Assembly: GCA_944387505.1 (NCBI GenBank) | Contig: CALXFG010000015.1 | Span: 1-44,885 of the forward strand | Direction of reading: 5' to 3' | Length of the DNA: 44,885 bases | Source: an uncultured Clostridia bacterium | GTDB lineage: Bacteria > Bacillota > Clostridia > TANB77 > CAG-508 | Part shown: positions 35,171 through 43,654 of the stretch, one piece after another | How positions within the stretch are numbered: position 1 is the stretch's first letter | How the letters are laid out: every line of letters starts with the position of its first letter | Notes under the pieces: generated by a model | Told to the model about the DNA's origin: nothing | The model's input: the letters and a program-made list of their open reading frames with translations, nothing else | Databases searched by the model: none | Position numbers and translations under genes: made by a program

Positions 35171-37195
35171 TTAATTTTCTATTTCTGAAAAATATTCATT
35201 GATTCTATTGATTAGTTCTTGTTTTGTTTCTTCCATTGTCATGCCTTCTACTTGTGCACCAGCTAGAGTAATATGTCCTCCACCACCTAGCTTTTCTAAT
35301 ATAATTTGTACATTAATATCTCCTATTGATCTTCCACTAATACAAATTTTATTTCCTGCTTTTCCCATAACAAATGATGCAGTTATATCACTAATGGTTA
35401 ATAACTCGTCTGCTGCTTTTGCACATATTAGGCTTGCTTCTTTATCTTTTTTCTCATATGTTGCAATAGCTATTGTATCATTAACAATTTCTGCTTTTTT
35501 CACAATTGCTGCAATTTTATTAAATGTTTCTAAATTACTTTGGAACCATTTTTTTACTCTAATGATATTGACACCACATCTACGTAAATATGCAGCTGCT
35601 TCAAATGTTCTAACACCTGTTTTAAATGTGAAGTTCTTCGTATCCATCATAATTCCTGCATACAAGCTTTCTGCCTCAATGGTTTTTAAATCTACATGTA
35701 CTTCTGCATATTGTAATAACTCTGTTACCAATTCTGCTGCAGATGAAGCATATACTTCTTGGAACGTTAATGTTGCATTTTCTATATAATCGGTACTTCT
35801 TCTATGATGGTCTATAATAACAATTTTATCTGTTCTATTTAATAATTCTGGCGCTTCTACATAGGTCGTTTTATGGGTATCTACAATAACCACTAATGTT
35901 TCTTTATCAATATTTTCTTCTGCTACCTCTTTTGAAATTAATATATCTTCATATTCCGCTTCTTTTGCTAAATCTGCTTTAAAGCTTTGTAATGTATTTG
36001 TTTCATTACTATCAATAATATATGCTTTTTTCCCTAAACTTTTTGTTAATCGATAAATTCCCATGCTAGATCCCATAGAATCTATATCTGGATTTGTATG
36101 TCCCATAATCATAACTTTACTTGCATCTTTTATTAAATTCTCTAATGCATGTGCTACAACTCTTGCTTTTACCTTTGTCCTTTTTTCTACTTCTTGGGCT
36201 CTTCCACCATAGAATTTATAGATTTCGTTTTCTCTAATGACTGCTTGGTCTCCTCCACGTCCTAAGACAACATCCATCGCTGCTTGTGCTGATTTGTATT
36301 TTTCTTTGTCTGTCATACCGTCATTTGAGATTGCTATACTTAATGTGATTTGTACATTTTCCTTTGTTTTAATATCTTTTACTTTATCTAAAATACTAAA
36401 TTTATCTTCTTTTACTTTTTCAAAATATCTTTGTTCAAATAAATAAACATATCTATCTCTATCAGATTTTATTAATACTCCATTACTTTTATCTGTCCAT
36501 TCATAAATACATTTATCAATTTCCGCAATAACTTGTGGCTTTTCTTCACTTTCTAGCTGTTGCATGGTTTCTTCATAATTGTCTATCATGATAATGGTTA
36601 TACATGATTTTGAATCTTTGTATTCTTCTTTTAATTTGACGATTTCTGTTTCGTCTATAAAGTATAACATTATCATATATTTATCAGCATGTCTCTTATC
36701 ATATTTTCTTGAATGCACAAATTTTCCTAATACTTCATAGTTTTTATTGTTTAATTCAATATGCTTTGAAATTTCTTTTTCTTTTGAATCATCCTTTTCT
36801 ATTTCTTTTATATCTAATTTGATGTCATCAATTAAATTGGTTAAATATTGGTTAATATCAAATCCTTCAAATTCAGATATGAATTTTGCACTTCTCCATA
36901 TGACATTTCCATTTGATTCCATAATAATTAATGGGAATGGAGAATTAATTAAGCTACTTTTAGCAGCTGTATCTACTGATAAGGTTAAGTCCTGTAATGT
37001 TTCTGATATCTCACTTTTTCTTCTATTATTAGCATAATATGAATATGCAACAACCGCCATAAATATCAATATGGCTGGTATGATCATAATCGCATTTTCT
37101 ATACAAACTATGACTAACAATATAAATATAATTGCTAAATATATCTTTGTTTTTGATAATAATTTATCAAAAACTTTTCTATTTGTATTTTGCAT
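35171..37195 (-). CDS. gdpP: Cyclic-di-AMP phosphodiesterase GdpP
   Basis: A 674-residue membrane protein that hydrolyses c-di-AMP and so affects wall and osmotic homeostasis. Two membrane segments lie in residues 14-52, followed by a degenerate PAS-like domain, then a degenerate GGDEF domain (GRGGDQAVI near 313-321) that should not make c-di-GMP. The DHH domain begins at MGHTNPDIDSMG (about 364) and contains VDTHKT and IDHHRRS; the DHHA1 domain ends in GGGGHITLAGAQ near 636. Motifs are complete. It has its own promoter (37228-37256) and an AGGAGA site. Its last 100 codons have a second, diverged copy 14.9 kb away, and its stop codon touches a palindrome. I suspect the present 3' end was brought in with the giant gene. 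Confidence 0.95.
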   Translation of the reverse strand: MQNTNRKVFDKLLSKTKIYLAIIFILLVIVCIENAIMIIPAILIFMAVVAYSYYANNRRKSEISETLQDLTLSVDTAAKSSLINSPFPLIIMESNGNVIWRSAKFISEFEGFDINQYLTNLIDDIKLDIKEIEKDDSKEKEISKHIELNNKNYEVLGKFVHSRKYDKRHADKYMIMLYFIDETEIVKLKEEYKDSKSCITIIMIDNYEETMQQLESEEKPQVIAEIDKCIYEWTDKSNGVLIKSDRDRYVYLFEQRYFEKVKEDKFSILDKVKDIKTKENVQITLSIAISNDGMTDKEKYKSAQAAMDVVLGRGGDQAVIRENEIYKFYGGRAQEVEKRTKVKARVVAHALENLIKDASKVMIMGHTNPDIDSMGSSMGIYRLTKSLGKKAYIIDSNETNTLQSFKADLAKEAEYEDILISKEVAEENIDKETLVVIVDTHKTTYVEAPELLNRTDKIVIIDHHRRSTDYIENATLTFQEVYASSAAELVTELLQYAEVHVDLKTIEAESLYAGIMMDTKNFTFKTGVRTFEAAAYLRRCGVNIIRVKKWFQSNLETFNKIAAIVKKAEIVNDTIAIATYEKKDKEASLICAKAADELLTISDITASFVMGKAGNKICISGRSIGDINVQIILEKLGGGGHITLAGAQVEGMTMEETKQELINRINEYFSEIEN

Positions 37196-37227
37196 AAATA
37201 TATTTCTCCTTATAATTACTCTATTAT

Positions 37228-37256
37228 ATTTTACTTGGAAATAGCTATTTTGTCAA
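37228..37256 (-). promoter_or_regulatory. Sigma-A promoter of gdpP
   Basis: On the minus strand, TTGACA (37251-37256), 17-bp spacer, TAAAAT (37228-37233), followed by AGGAGA and the start at 37195. Confidence 0.75.
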
Positions 37257-37283
37257 GTTTGGCGAGAGATGGAACCATTGGGG

Positions 37284-37314
37284 TGTCGCATTAGGTTCGT
37301 TTGTCTATGCGACA
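37284..37314 (+). repeat. Family A 31-bp palindrome upstream of gdpP
   Basis: TGTCGC, 19 nt, GCGACA, flanked by GGAACCATTGGGG on the left and a second degenerate palindrome (GGAACC ... GGTCACA) to about 37358 on the right. Confidence 0.88.
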
Positions 37315-37390
37315 TTTCAGGAACAATTGGAACCAGTCTGTTTGGTCACATTTGCTCCCAAATTTTATTGAATGCTTACAAAAAACTTGA

Positions 37391-37440
37391 AAAATCTATA
37401 AGAATGTTGTAAAATATTATCAATATTCTTATAGATTTTT
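37391..37440. other. Long AT-rich hairpin (possible bidirectional terminator)
   Basis: AAAATCTATAAGAATGTTG pairs with CAATATTCTTATAGATTTT across an 11-nt loop, with one G-T pair and T-runs on both sides. It lies between the divergent gdpP and Rpn genes with no gene pointing into it, so its role is unclear. Confidence 0.5.
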
Positions 37441-37707
37441 TATTTTTCTATTAAGAATACAAATTTTAATTTATATATTTATGTTCATAATATTTTATTT
37501 TTTATATTACTTTTAATTTCATATATTTATTTTATTTTAAAATTTTTTATTATTTTATATTCAAATCTTTTCATTTATCACATATTCTAATAAAAATTTC
37601 ACCTATTGCTTATAGTATTATTTTCAACTTTTATATGTTTTATAGAACAAAAATTTAAATGGTTAATTGAATATCTAATAAAAATTTGCTAAAATAAAGG
37701 AGGAAAA
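37441..37707. other. Very AT-rich spacer before the Rpn gene
   Basis: Almost pure A/T. I see no gene or convincing promoter. A TTGAAT-17-TAAAAT match sits too close to the ribosome site to be used. Confidence 0.5.
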
Positions 37708-38502
37708 ATGGAAAATAAATCACAAACTGTTGATTTACTACCTTTATCATCTGATTATGTATTTAAACGCATATTTGGAAAAGGTGGTAATGAAAGAATT
37801 TTAAAAAGTTTATTAGAAGCAATCTTAGAAATCAAAATACAAAAAATAGAGCTTAAAAATCCTGAAATACCCAAAGAAACAATAAGAGAAAAGTTAAGTG
37901 TACTAGATATAAGAGCAGAAATTAACGAAAATACAATATTAGATATCGAAATGCAAGTAGGAAATACTACATCTATTGATAAAAGATTAGTTGTCTATAA
38001 TGCCAAACTCATAGCAGGAGATATAAAAGTCTCAGAAAAATATCAAAATGTGAAAGATACAATCGTAATTTGTATTGTAAATGATTGTATTTTAAAAAGA
38101 AATGCATATGTAAGTTTAGCACGAATAAAATTTGAAAAAACAAATGCTAGAAGATATGTTAATATTGGGTATAAGAAGGAACAAGAATACTTAACAGATA
38201 TGGTTAGATTCTACATAATCGAATTGCCAAAATTTAAAAAAACTAAACCTAAAACTGCTGATGTATTAGAAAAATGGTTATATATAATTGGGGGCGATGT
38301 AAAAATGATGGAAGAATATAAAAAGGAAGAAGGCGAATTGAAAGAAGCAATCAAACAACTAGAAAAAATGAGTGCTGATGAAAAAGAAAGAGAATTGTAT
38401 GAAATAAGAGAAAGAAGTAGATTGACTTATAATACAGAAATTTATGAAGCAAAAAGAAAAGGTATAGAAGAAGGTAAAAAAATAGGAGAAAAAGTTCGGT
38501 GA
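37708..38502 (+). CDS. Rpn-family PD-(D/E)XK nuclease/putative transposase, frameshifted near the end
   Basis: The only clear plus-strand gene. The 264-residue frame opens MENKSQTVDLLPLSSDYVFK followed by RIFG, the typical N-terminus of Rpn recombination-promoting nucleases. The nuclease core is LDIRAEI ... ILDIEMQVG (acidic pair and E-x-Q near 70-90). A strong AAGGAGG site precedes ATG 37708. The frame stops at 38502, but the expected tail (GEKRGEKRGEKREKQNIAKK and MTIEEISEITQLAKQEIEQ) continues in the +1 frame to 38638. A single extra base, probably in the A-runs at 38475-38493, would explain this. The nuclease core is intact, so the shortened protein may still be active. Such genes are often mobile or phase-variable. 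Confidence 0.85.
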   Translation: MENKSQTVDLLPLSSDYVFKRIFGKGGNERILKSLLEAILEIKIQKIELKNPEIPKETIREKLSVLDIRAEINENTILDIEMQVGNTTSIDKRLVVYNAKLIAGDIKVSEKYQNVKDTIVICIVNDCILKRNAYVSLARIKFEKTNARRYVNIGYKKEQEYLTDMVRFYIIELPKFKKTKPKTADVLEKWLYIIGGDVKMMEEYKKEEGELKEAIKQLEKMSADEKERELYEIRERSRLTYNTEIYEAKRKGIEEGKKIGEKVR

Positions 38503-38533
38503 AAAGCGTGGTGAAAAGCGTGGCGAAAAGCGC
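38498..38533 (+). repeat. Three 12-bp repeats at the Rpn frameshift
   Basis: GGTGAAAAGCGT occurs three times with minor changes. In the restored frame it encodes GEKR x3. It lies right at the frame break. Confidence 0.85.
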
Positions 38534-38638
38534 GAGAAACAAAACATTGCTAAAAAATTACTATTAAAAGGTATGACCATTGAAGAAATTTCAGAAATAA
38601 CACAATTAGCAAAACAAGAAATTGAACAACTAAAATAA
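38503..38638 (+). pseudogene. Out-of-frame C-terminal tail of the Rpn gene
   Basis: Open in the +1 frame to TAA 38636-38638, encoding KQNIAKKLLLKGMTIEEISE and more, which resembles the short helical tails of full-length Rpn proteins. Joined to the main frame by a one-base correction it would give 309 residues. Confidence 0.75.
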
Positions 38639-38643
38639 ACAAA

Positions 38644-38674
38644 GTTGCCAAAAGGGCACGTCCCCTTTGGCAAC
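38644..38674. repeat. Family B 31-bp palindrome acting as convergent terminator
   Basis: GTTGCCAAA, 13 nt, TTTGGCAAC, followed by TTTTTATTTTA on the plus strand and by a T-rich stretch on the minus strand. It lies between the convergent ends of the Rpn gene (38638) and rpoC (38683), so it can serve as a terminator for both. Confidence 0.88.
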
Positions 38675-38682
38675 TTTTTATT

Positions 38683-41600
38683 TTACTGCATATTTTCTGT
38701 ATCTGTTACTTGTTCTAATTCTTTTTCTGTATTAATATGAATATCTTGATATTTCTTCATTCCTGTACCTGCTGGAATTAATTTACCAATGATAACATTT
38801 TCTTTTAATCCCATTAAGTCATCTGTTTTACCTTTAACGGCTGCATCTGTAAGAACTCTTGTTGTTTCTTGGAATGATGCTGCTGATAGGAAACTATCTG
38901 TTGCAAGAGCTGCTTTTGTAATACCAAGTAATACTCTTTTTCCTGTTGCAGGTCTCTTTCCTTCTGCAATAGCTTCTGCATTTTTGTCTTCAAATTCATA
39001 CATATCAATTAATGAACCTGGGAACATATCTGTATCTGCATTATCTTCAACTCTTACTTTCTTAAGCATTTGTCTACCAATTACCTCGATATGTTTATCA
39101 TTAATATCAACACCTTGGTTTCTATATACTTTTTGTACTTCTGAAATCAAGTATTCATATACACCTTCTGGTCCTTTTAATGTTAAGATTTCAGCTGGGT
39201 TAATTGAACCTTCAATTAATGGTTCTCCTACTTCTACCATATCTCCATCTTTTACCTTCATCTTTGAACCAAATGGAATGGTATAAGATTTTGAATTATC
39301 TTTACCAGTAACAATAACTTCTTTCTTTTTCTTTGTTTCTTTAATTTTTACTTTACCATCAATTTCTGAAATAATGGCAAGTCCCTTTGGTTTTCTAGCT
39401 TCAAATAGCTCTTCAACTCTTGGAAGACCTTGTGTAATATCTGCTACACCAGCAACACCACCAGAGTGGATAGTTCTCATTGTAAGCTGTGTACCTGGTT
39501 CACCGATTGATTGTGCTGCAATGATACCAATTGCTTCACCAATTGATACTAAGTCTCTTCTTGCTAATCCCATACCATAACATTTTTGACATACACCATG
39601 TTTTGAACGACATCCAAGAACAGAACGTACTTTTAGTCTATCAATTCCGGCTGCTACAATTTCATCAGCAATTTTTTCTGTAATCATGGTATTTGTATCA
39701 ACAATTAGTTCTTTTGTTTCTGGATTGTATACATCTTCAACAGGGAATCTTCCTAATAATCTTTCTTGCATTTTTTCAATCACTTGTTGTCCATCTTTAA
39801 TGTCATAAACAATGATTCCATCATCTGTACCACAATCATGTTCTCTTACGATAATATCTTGTGATACGTCAACTAATCTTCTTGTTAAATATCCAGAGTC
39901 AGCTGTTCTTAAAGCTGTATCTGAAAGTCCTTTTCTAGCACCATGTGCTGAAATGAAGTACTCTAAGGCATCTAGTCCTTCTGCAAATGATGATTTAATT
40001 GGTATTTCAACTGCTTTACCTGTTGTACTTGCCATCAATCCACGCATACCAGCAATTTGTCTTAACTGGCTCATGTTACCTCTGGCTCCTGATTTAACCA
40101 TCATATAGATTGGGTTTAATTCATCAAAGTTTTCTTCCATGGCATCACTAACTTTGTTTGTTGTATCTTCCCATACTTTGATAACTTCTGAATAACGTTC
40201 ATCGTTTGTAATTAAACCTCTTGCATATTGTTTTCTAATATTTTCAATCTTTTTATCAGCCTCTTCTAATAATCCTTTTTTAGCCTCTGGTACTTGTACA
40301 TCACTCATTGAGAATGTAATACCTGCTAAAGTTGAATATTTAAATCCTAATGCTTTGATATAGTCAATAACTTCTGCTGATTCTGTTAATCCATGTGTTC
40401 TAATGACTCTTTCAATGATATTTCCCATTGATTTTTTCATAACTGGGAAACTAATTTCATATTGGAATGGATCTTCTTTTCTATCAATAAATCCTAAATC
40501 TTGTGGAATTCCTTGATTGAAGATGATTCTTCCAACACTGGTTTCTACTTTCTTAGTTTTGATTTCTCCATCAATTTCTTTAGAAATTCTAACAAAGATT
40601 TTTGCGTGAATACCAACATCATGATTTTCAAATGCCATTAAAGCTTCATCTGGATCTTTATAATAAGTTCCTTCACCTTTTTCTCCATCTAATACCATTG
40701 TTAAATAGTAACTTCCTAAGATCATGTCTAGTCTTGGTACAGCTACTGGTTTACCATCTTGTGGTTTTAACAAGTTATTTGTTGAAAGCATTAAATATCT
40801 AGATTCTGCTTGTGCTTCTGGTGATAATGGTAAATGTACAGCCATTTGGTCACCATCGAAGTCAGCGTTAAATGCTTCACAAACTAATGGGTGAAGTTTG
40901 ATTGCTCTACCTTCTACTAATACTGGCTCAAAACTTTGAATACCTAATCTATGTAGTGTAGGCGCACGGTTTAGCATAACTGGGTGATCTTTAATAACTT
41001 CTTCTAGGATTCCCCATACTTCTGGTCTTAATCTTTCTACCATTCTTTTTGCATTTTTTATATTTTGTGCAATTCCTCTTCCTACTAATTCTCTCATAAC
41101 AAATGGTTTAAATAATTCTACAGCCATTTCTTTTGGAAGACCACATTGATAGATTTTAAGTTCTGGACCAACAACGATAACAGAACGTCCTGAATAGTCA
41201 ACACGTTTTCCAAGTAAGTTTTGACGGAAACGACCTTGTTTTCCTTTTAATAAATCTGATAAAGATTTTAATGGTCTATTTCCAGCACCTGTTACTGGTC
41301 TACCTCTTCTTCCATTATCAATTAAGGCATCTACAGATTCTTGTAACATTCTTTTTTCATTTCTAACAATAATTTCTGGTGCCCCTAATTCTAATAGTCT
41401 TTTTAATCTGTTATTTCTGTTAATAACTCTTCTATATAAATCATTTAAGTCTGATGTTGCAAATCTACCACCATCTAATTGTACCATTGGTCTTAAATCT
41501 GGTGGAATAACTGGAATAACATTCATAACCATCCATTCAGGTCTATTTCCTGAAAGTCTGAATGCTTCTACAGTATCTAATCTTTTGATTAGTTTACTTT

Positions 41601-42210
41601 TCTTTTGCTCACTTGCATTTTCTAATTCTTTTCTAATTTGTAATGCTAATTTTTCTACATCAATTTGTTCTAGTAATTCTCTTAAAGCTTCTGCACCCAT
41701 TTTTGCTTTAAAAGAACCTCTTCCATATTTTTCTTCTGCTTCATGATATTCTTTTTCATTTAATACTTGACATTTTTCTAAATTTGTTGTTCCTTTATCA
41801 ATAACCACATATGAAGCAAAATAAATAATTCTTTCTAGGTTTCTTGGTGAAATATCAAGCATTAAAGCAATTCTACTTGGAATTCCTTTAAAATACCATA
41901 TATGTGCAACTGGTGCTGCCAATTCAATATGCCCCATTCTTTCTCTTCTTACTTTTGATTTGGTTACTTCAACACCACATCTATCACACACAATACCTTT
42001 ATATCTTACTCTTTTATATTTACCACAATGACATTCCCAGTCTTTTGTTGGACCAAATATTCTTTCACAGAAAAGTCCATCTTTTTCTGGTTTTAATGTT
42101 CTATAGTTAATGGTCTCTGGTTTTTTTACTTCTCCTTTTGACCACTCTCTGATTTTTTCATCTGATGCAATTCCTATTTTTAATTTATTAAAAATATCTA
42201 ATTCGTCCAC
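38683..42210 (-). CDS. rpoC: RNA polymerase beta' subunit
   Basis: A 1175-residue catalytic subunit. The N-terminal zinc site is C60, C62, C75, C78 ([20 protein letters not shown]). The active-site magnesium motif NADFDGD lies near 447-455. The trigger-loop and bridge-helix regions follow ([19 protein letters not shown]), then a second zinc cluster ([15 protein letters not shown]). The sequence looks complete. The start is GTG 42210, behind AAGGGGGA. It is normally directly after rpoB, but here 1.44 kb intervenes, and a long hairpin lies just upstream of its ribosome site. Confidence 0.97.
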   Translation of the reverse strand: MDELDIFNKLKIGIASDEKIREWSKGEVKKPETINYRTLKPEKDGLFCERIFGPTKDWECHCGKYKRVRYKGIVCDRCGVEVTKSKVRRERMGHIELAAPVAHIWYFKGIPSRIALMLDISPRNLERIIYFASYVVIDKGTTNLEKCQVLNEKEYHEAEEKYGRGSFKAKMGAEALRELLEQIDVEKLALQIRKELENASEQKKSKLIKRLDTVEAFRLSGNRPEWMVMNVIPVIPPDLRPMVQLDGGRFATSDLNDLYRRVINRNNRLKRLLELGAPEIIVRNEKRMLQESVDALIDNGRRGRPVTGAGNRPLKSLSDLLKGKQGRFRQNLLGKRVDYSGRSVIVVGPELKIYQCGLPKEMAVELFKPFVMRELVGRGIAQNIKNAKRMVERLRPEVWGILEEVIKDHPVMLNRAPTLHRLGIQSFEPVLVEGRAIKLHPLVCEAFNADFDGDQMAVHLPLSPEAQAESRYLMLSTNNLLKPQDGKPVAVPRLDMILGSYYLTMVLDGEKGEGTYYKDPDEALMAFENHDVGIHAKIFVRISKEIDGEIKTKKVETSVGRIIFNQGIPQDLGFIDRKEDPFQYEISFPVMKKSMGNIIERVIRTHGLTESAEVIDYIKALGFKYSTLAGITFSMSDVQVPEAKKGLLEEADKKIENIRKQYARGLITNDERYSEVIKVWEDTTNKVSDAMEENFDELNPIYMMVKSGARGNMSQLRQIAGMRGLMASTTGKAVEIPIKSSFAEGLDALEYFISAHGARKGLSDTALRTADSGYLTRRLVDVSQDIIVREHDCGTDDGIIVYDIKDGQQVIEKMQERLLGRFPVEDVYNPETKELIVDTNTMITEKIADEIVAAGIDRLKVRSVLGCRSKHGVCQKCYGMGLARRDLVSIGEAIGIIAAQSIGEPGTQLTMRTIHSGGVAGVADITQGLPRVEELFEARKPKGLAIISEIDGKVKIKETKKKKEVIVTGKDNSKSYTIPFGSKMKVKDGDMVEVGEPLIEGSINPAEILTLKGPEGVYEYLISEVQKVYRNQGVDINDKHIEVIGRQMLKKVRVEDNADTDMFPGSLIDMYEFEDKNAEAIAEGKRPATGKRVLLGITKAALATDSFLSAASFQETTRVLTDAAVKGKTDDLMGLKENVIIGKLIPAGTGMKKYQDIHINTEKELEQVTDTENMQ

Positions 42211-42230
42211 TTTATTTCCCCCTTGAACAA

Positions 42231-42351
42231 TAGGGACGTGCCAAATCGTTCCAAAATGAAACGAAAGGGACAGACCCCATATTTTTATTATTCAGAAACA
42301 TTAGAGGTGTGTCCCTTTCGTTTCATTTTGGAACGATTTGGCACGTCCCTA
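42231..42351. repeat. Perfect 42-bp inverted repeat upstream of rpoC
   Basis: The left arm 42231-42272 and right arm 42310-42351 are fully complementary, with a 37-nt loop. Arms begin TAGGGACGTGCCAAATCG; the GGGACGTGCC core is also in family B. Its inner edge contains GGGACAGACCCC. It is about 10 bp from the rpoC ribosome site. Confidence 0.92.
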
Positions 42352-42366
42352 ACGTTTCTTTTGGGT

Positions 42367-42441
42367 AATTCTAAAACAGGTGAAGAGGTCTAGCCACCGC
42401 TGGTGCAATTCCTTCCTGTCGCCCCTTTCCTTTTTAGAATT
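42367..42441 (-). other. GC-rich structured element between the insert and rpoC
   Basis: The outer stem AATTCTAAAA (42367-42376) / TTTTTAGAATT (42431-42441) encloses a GC-rich stretch with inner complementarity CAGG/CCTG and CACC-gct-GGTG. It has no frame of note. It could be a folded leader RNA or a small MITE. Confidence 0.5.
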
Positions 42442-42476
42442 TATTCAGTTAATTTTATTTTTTATTCTTTGTATAA

Positions 42477-42974
42477 TTAATTTTGATTTTTTAAGCTATC
42501 ATAAAAACTTTTTCTATATTCTTCTATTTTTTCATAACTTACTATACCAATTTTAAAAATTATTTGTTCATTTGGTATCTTATATATAACATCTGTTTTT
42601 ACTAAACTATCTTTGTGCAAATTATTTGTTTCGTCTTTTTCTAATAGTTTATTTGTTTTAAACTTTAATTTGTTCAAATTAGATGATACAAGCATACCAA
42701 AATTTTCTATTGGAACAGCAGTATTATCTTGGTCTATTATTACAAAAAAATGATTATTTCCAATTTTACCATCAGGATAACTATATTCTCTAACAAAAAC
42801 TATATCCCCAATTTCGTAAAGATTATAAGATTCACTATTTTCTTTTAGAACATTTTCGATTTTTCCTTTATGCCATTCTTCGTCAACAGGATATTCTTCA
42901 AAAGCATCTTTTAAATCTTTAACTTTTCCATATTCATAAGCTGTTTTTAAAAAATCACTTAATTCTTCTTTCAT
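42477..42974 (-). CDS. MazF/PemK-like (SH3-fold) protein in the rpoB-rpoC gap
   Basis: A 165-residue protein. The core from about 50 reads YEIGDIVFVREYSYPDGKIG followed by NNHFFVIID. This resembles the opening of PemK/MazF toxins (GDIV..., then a strand before the active site), with VSSNLNK and FKIGIVSYEKIEEY at the places of later family strands. The N-terminal 50 charged residues are extra and could be a fused regulatory part. No separate antitoxin gene is obvious next to it. The ATG at 42974 follows AAGGAGA; an ATG at 42992 overlaps that site. Function by similarity only. Confidence 0.5.
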   Translation of the reverse strand: MKEELSDFLKTAYEYGKVKDLKDAFEEYPVDEEWHKGKIENVLKENSESYNLYEIGDIVFVREYSYPDGKIGNNHFFVIIDQDNTAVPIENFGMLVSSNLNKLKFKTNKLLEKDETNNLHKDSLVKTDVIYKIPNEQIIFKIGIVSYEKIEEYRKSFYDSLKNQN

Positions 42975-43045
42975 AGTTAATCTCCTTTCCATTTCATTTT
43001 TTTGTAATCATTATTTTCTCTAAATAACAACATATTTGAAATTTT

Positions 43046-43462
43046 CTAGTCGATTATTTCACATATTTCTTTATATATAGTTGTTGCTTTTTCACTAAAT
43101 TCATCAATATTATAAGTTTTTCCGTATATAGTTATTCTATAACTCCCATAACTTTCTCCCGTATCTTTAATTTCATTATATAATAAATTTAATTTTTCAT
43201 TTAAAATCTTCATTGCTTCTGAATCGAATGTTTTTACTTTTTCCATTTCTTTTTCATAGTATCCTTCATATTTCCTTCCAGCTTTATCTATCTTTATATA
43301 ATGTGGCATTACTTGTGGAGTTAGTCCACCTTGCCAAGTAGGAGCGTCAGCAATTATAACAATCGGTTTAAAAAACAAATTATAGATTACATTATAAATG
43401 AATATAGATAATATTACTAAAACAGCTAAAATTAGAATGATTATCAGTAATTTTTTTTTCAT
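43046..43462 (-). CDS. Small membrane-anchored protein of unknown function
   Basis: A 138-residue protein. Residues 5-34 are a strong hydrophobic helix (LLIIILILAVLVILSIFIYN), giving an N-in anchor or uncleaved signal. The outside part has YIKIDKAGRKYEGYYEKEME and GSYRITIYGKTYNIDEF, with no motif I recognise. The ATG at 43462 follows AAAGGGGA. It lies between rpoB and the MazF-like gene on the same strand. Confidence 0.65.
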   Translation of the reverse strand: MKKKLLIIILILAVLVILSIFIYNVIYNLFFKPIVIIADAPTWQGGLTPQVMPHYIKIDKAGRKYEGYYEKEMEKVKTFDSEAMKILNEKLNLLYNEIKDTGESYGSYRITIYGKTYNIDEFSEKATTIYKEICEIID

Positions 43463-43530
43463 TTATTTTCCCCTTTTCATTCACTCTCTTCGTAAACGAA
43501 GCAAAAGTAATCATCTTTTTTCTCATTCAC

Positions 43531-43654
43531 AAAACGAAATAAATTAGGTATATTACTAGGTAATTCGGAAAAGAAAACCGGAGGCGTACTTTTTGTACAT
43601 CGAGGATTTTCTTTTTCGAATTAACGACGTAAGATGCCTGATTTAGTTCGTTTT
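43531..43654. repeat. 124-bp imperfect inverted repeat covering the rpoB stop
   Basis: The outer AAAACGAA (43531-43538) is inverted at 43647-43654 and overlaps the rpoB stop codon. The inner stem AATTCGGAAAAGAAAA pairs with TTTTCTTTTTCGAATT, with a GTAC-ttttt-GTAC tip. It may serve as a terminator or be a MITE-like insert. Confidence 0.7.

Noticed and set aside
35900-36260. Active diguanylate cyclase in GdpP
   Set aside because: The GGDEF-like region has a degenerate signature (GRGGDQAV), as known for GdpP, whose activity is in the DHH/DHHA1 domains.
37677-37707. Promoter TTGAAT-17-TAAAAT for the Rpn gene
   Set aside because: Its -10 box touches the AAGGAGG site, so transcription would start inside the ribosome site.
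7673-42351. CRISPR array
   Set aside because: The repeats are scattered over 35 kb, palindromic and without spacers of regular length; no cas genes are present.
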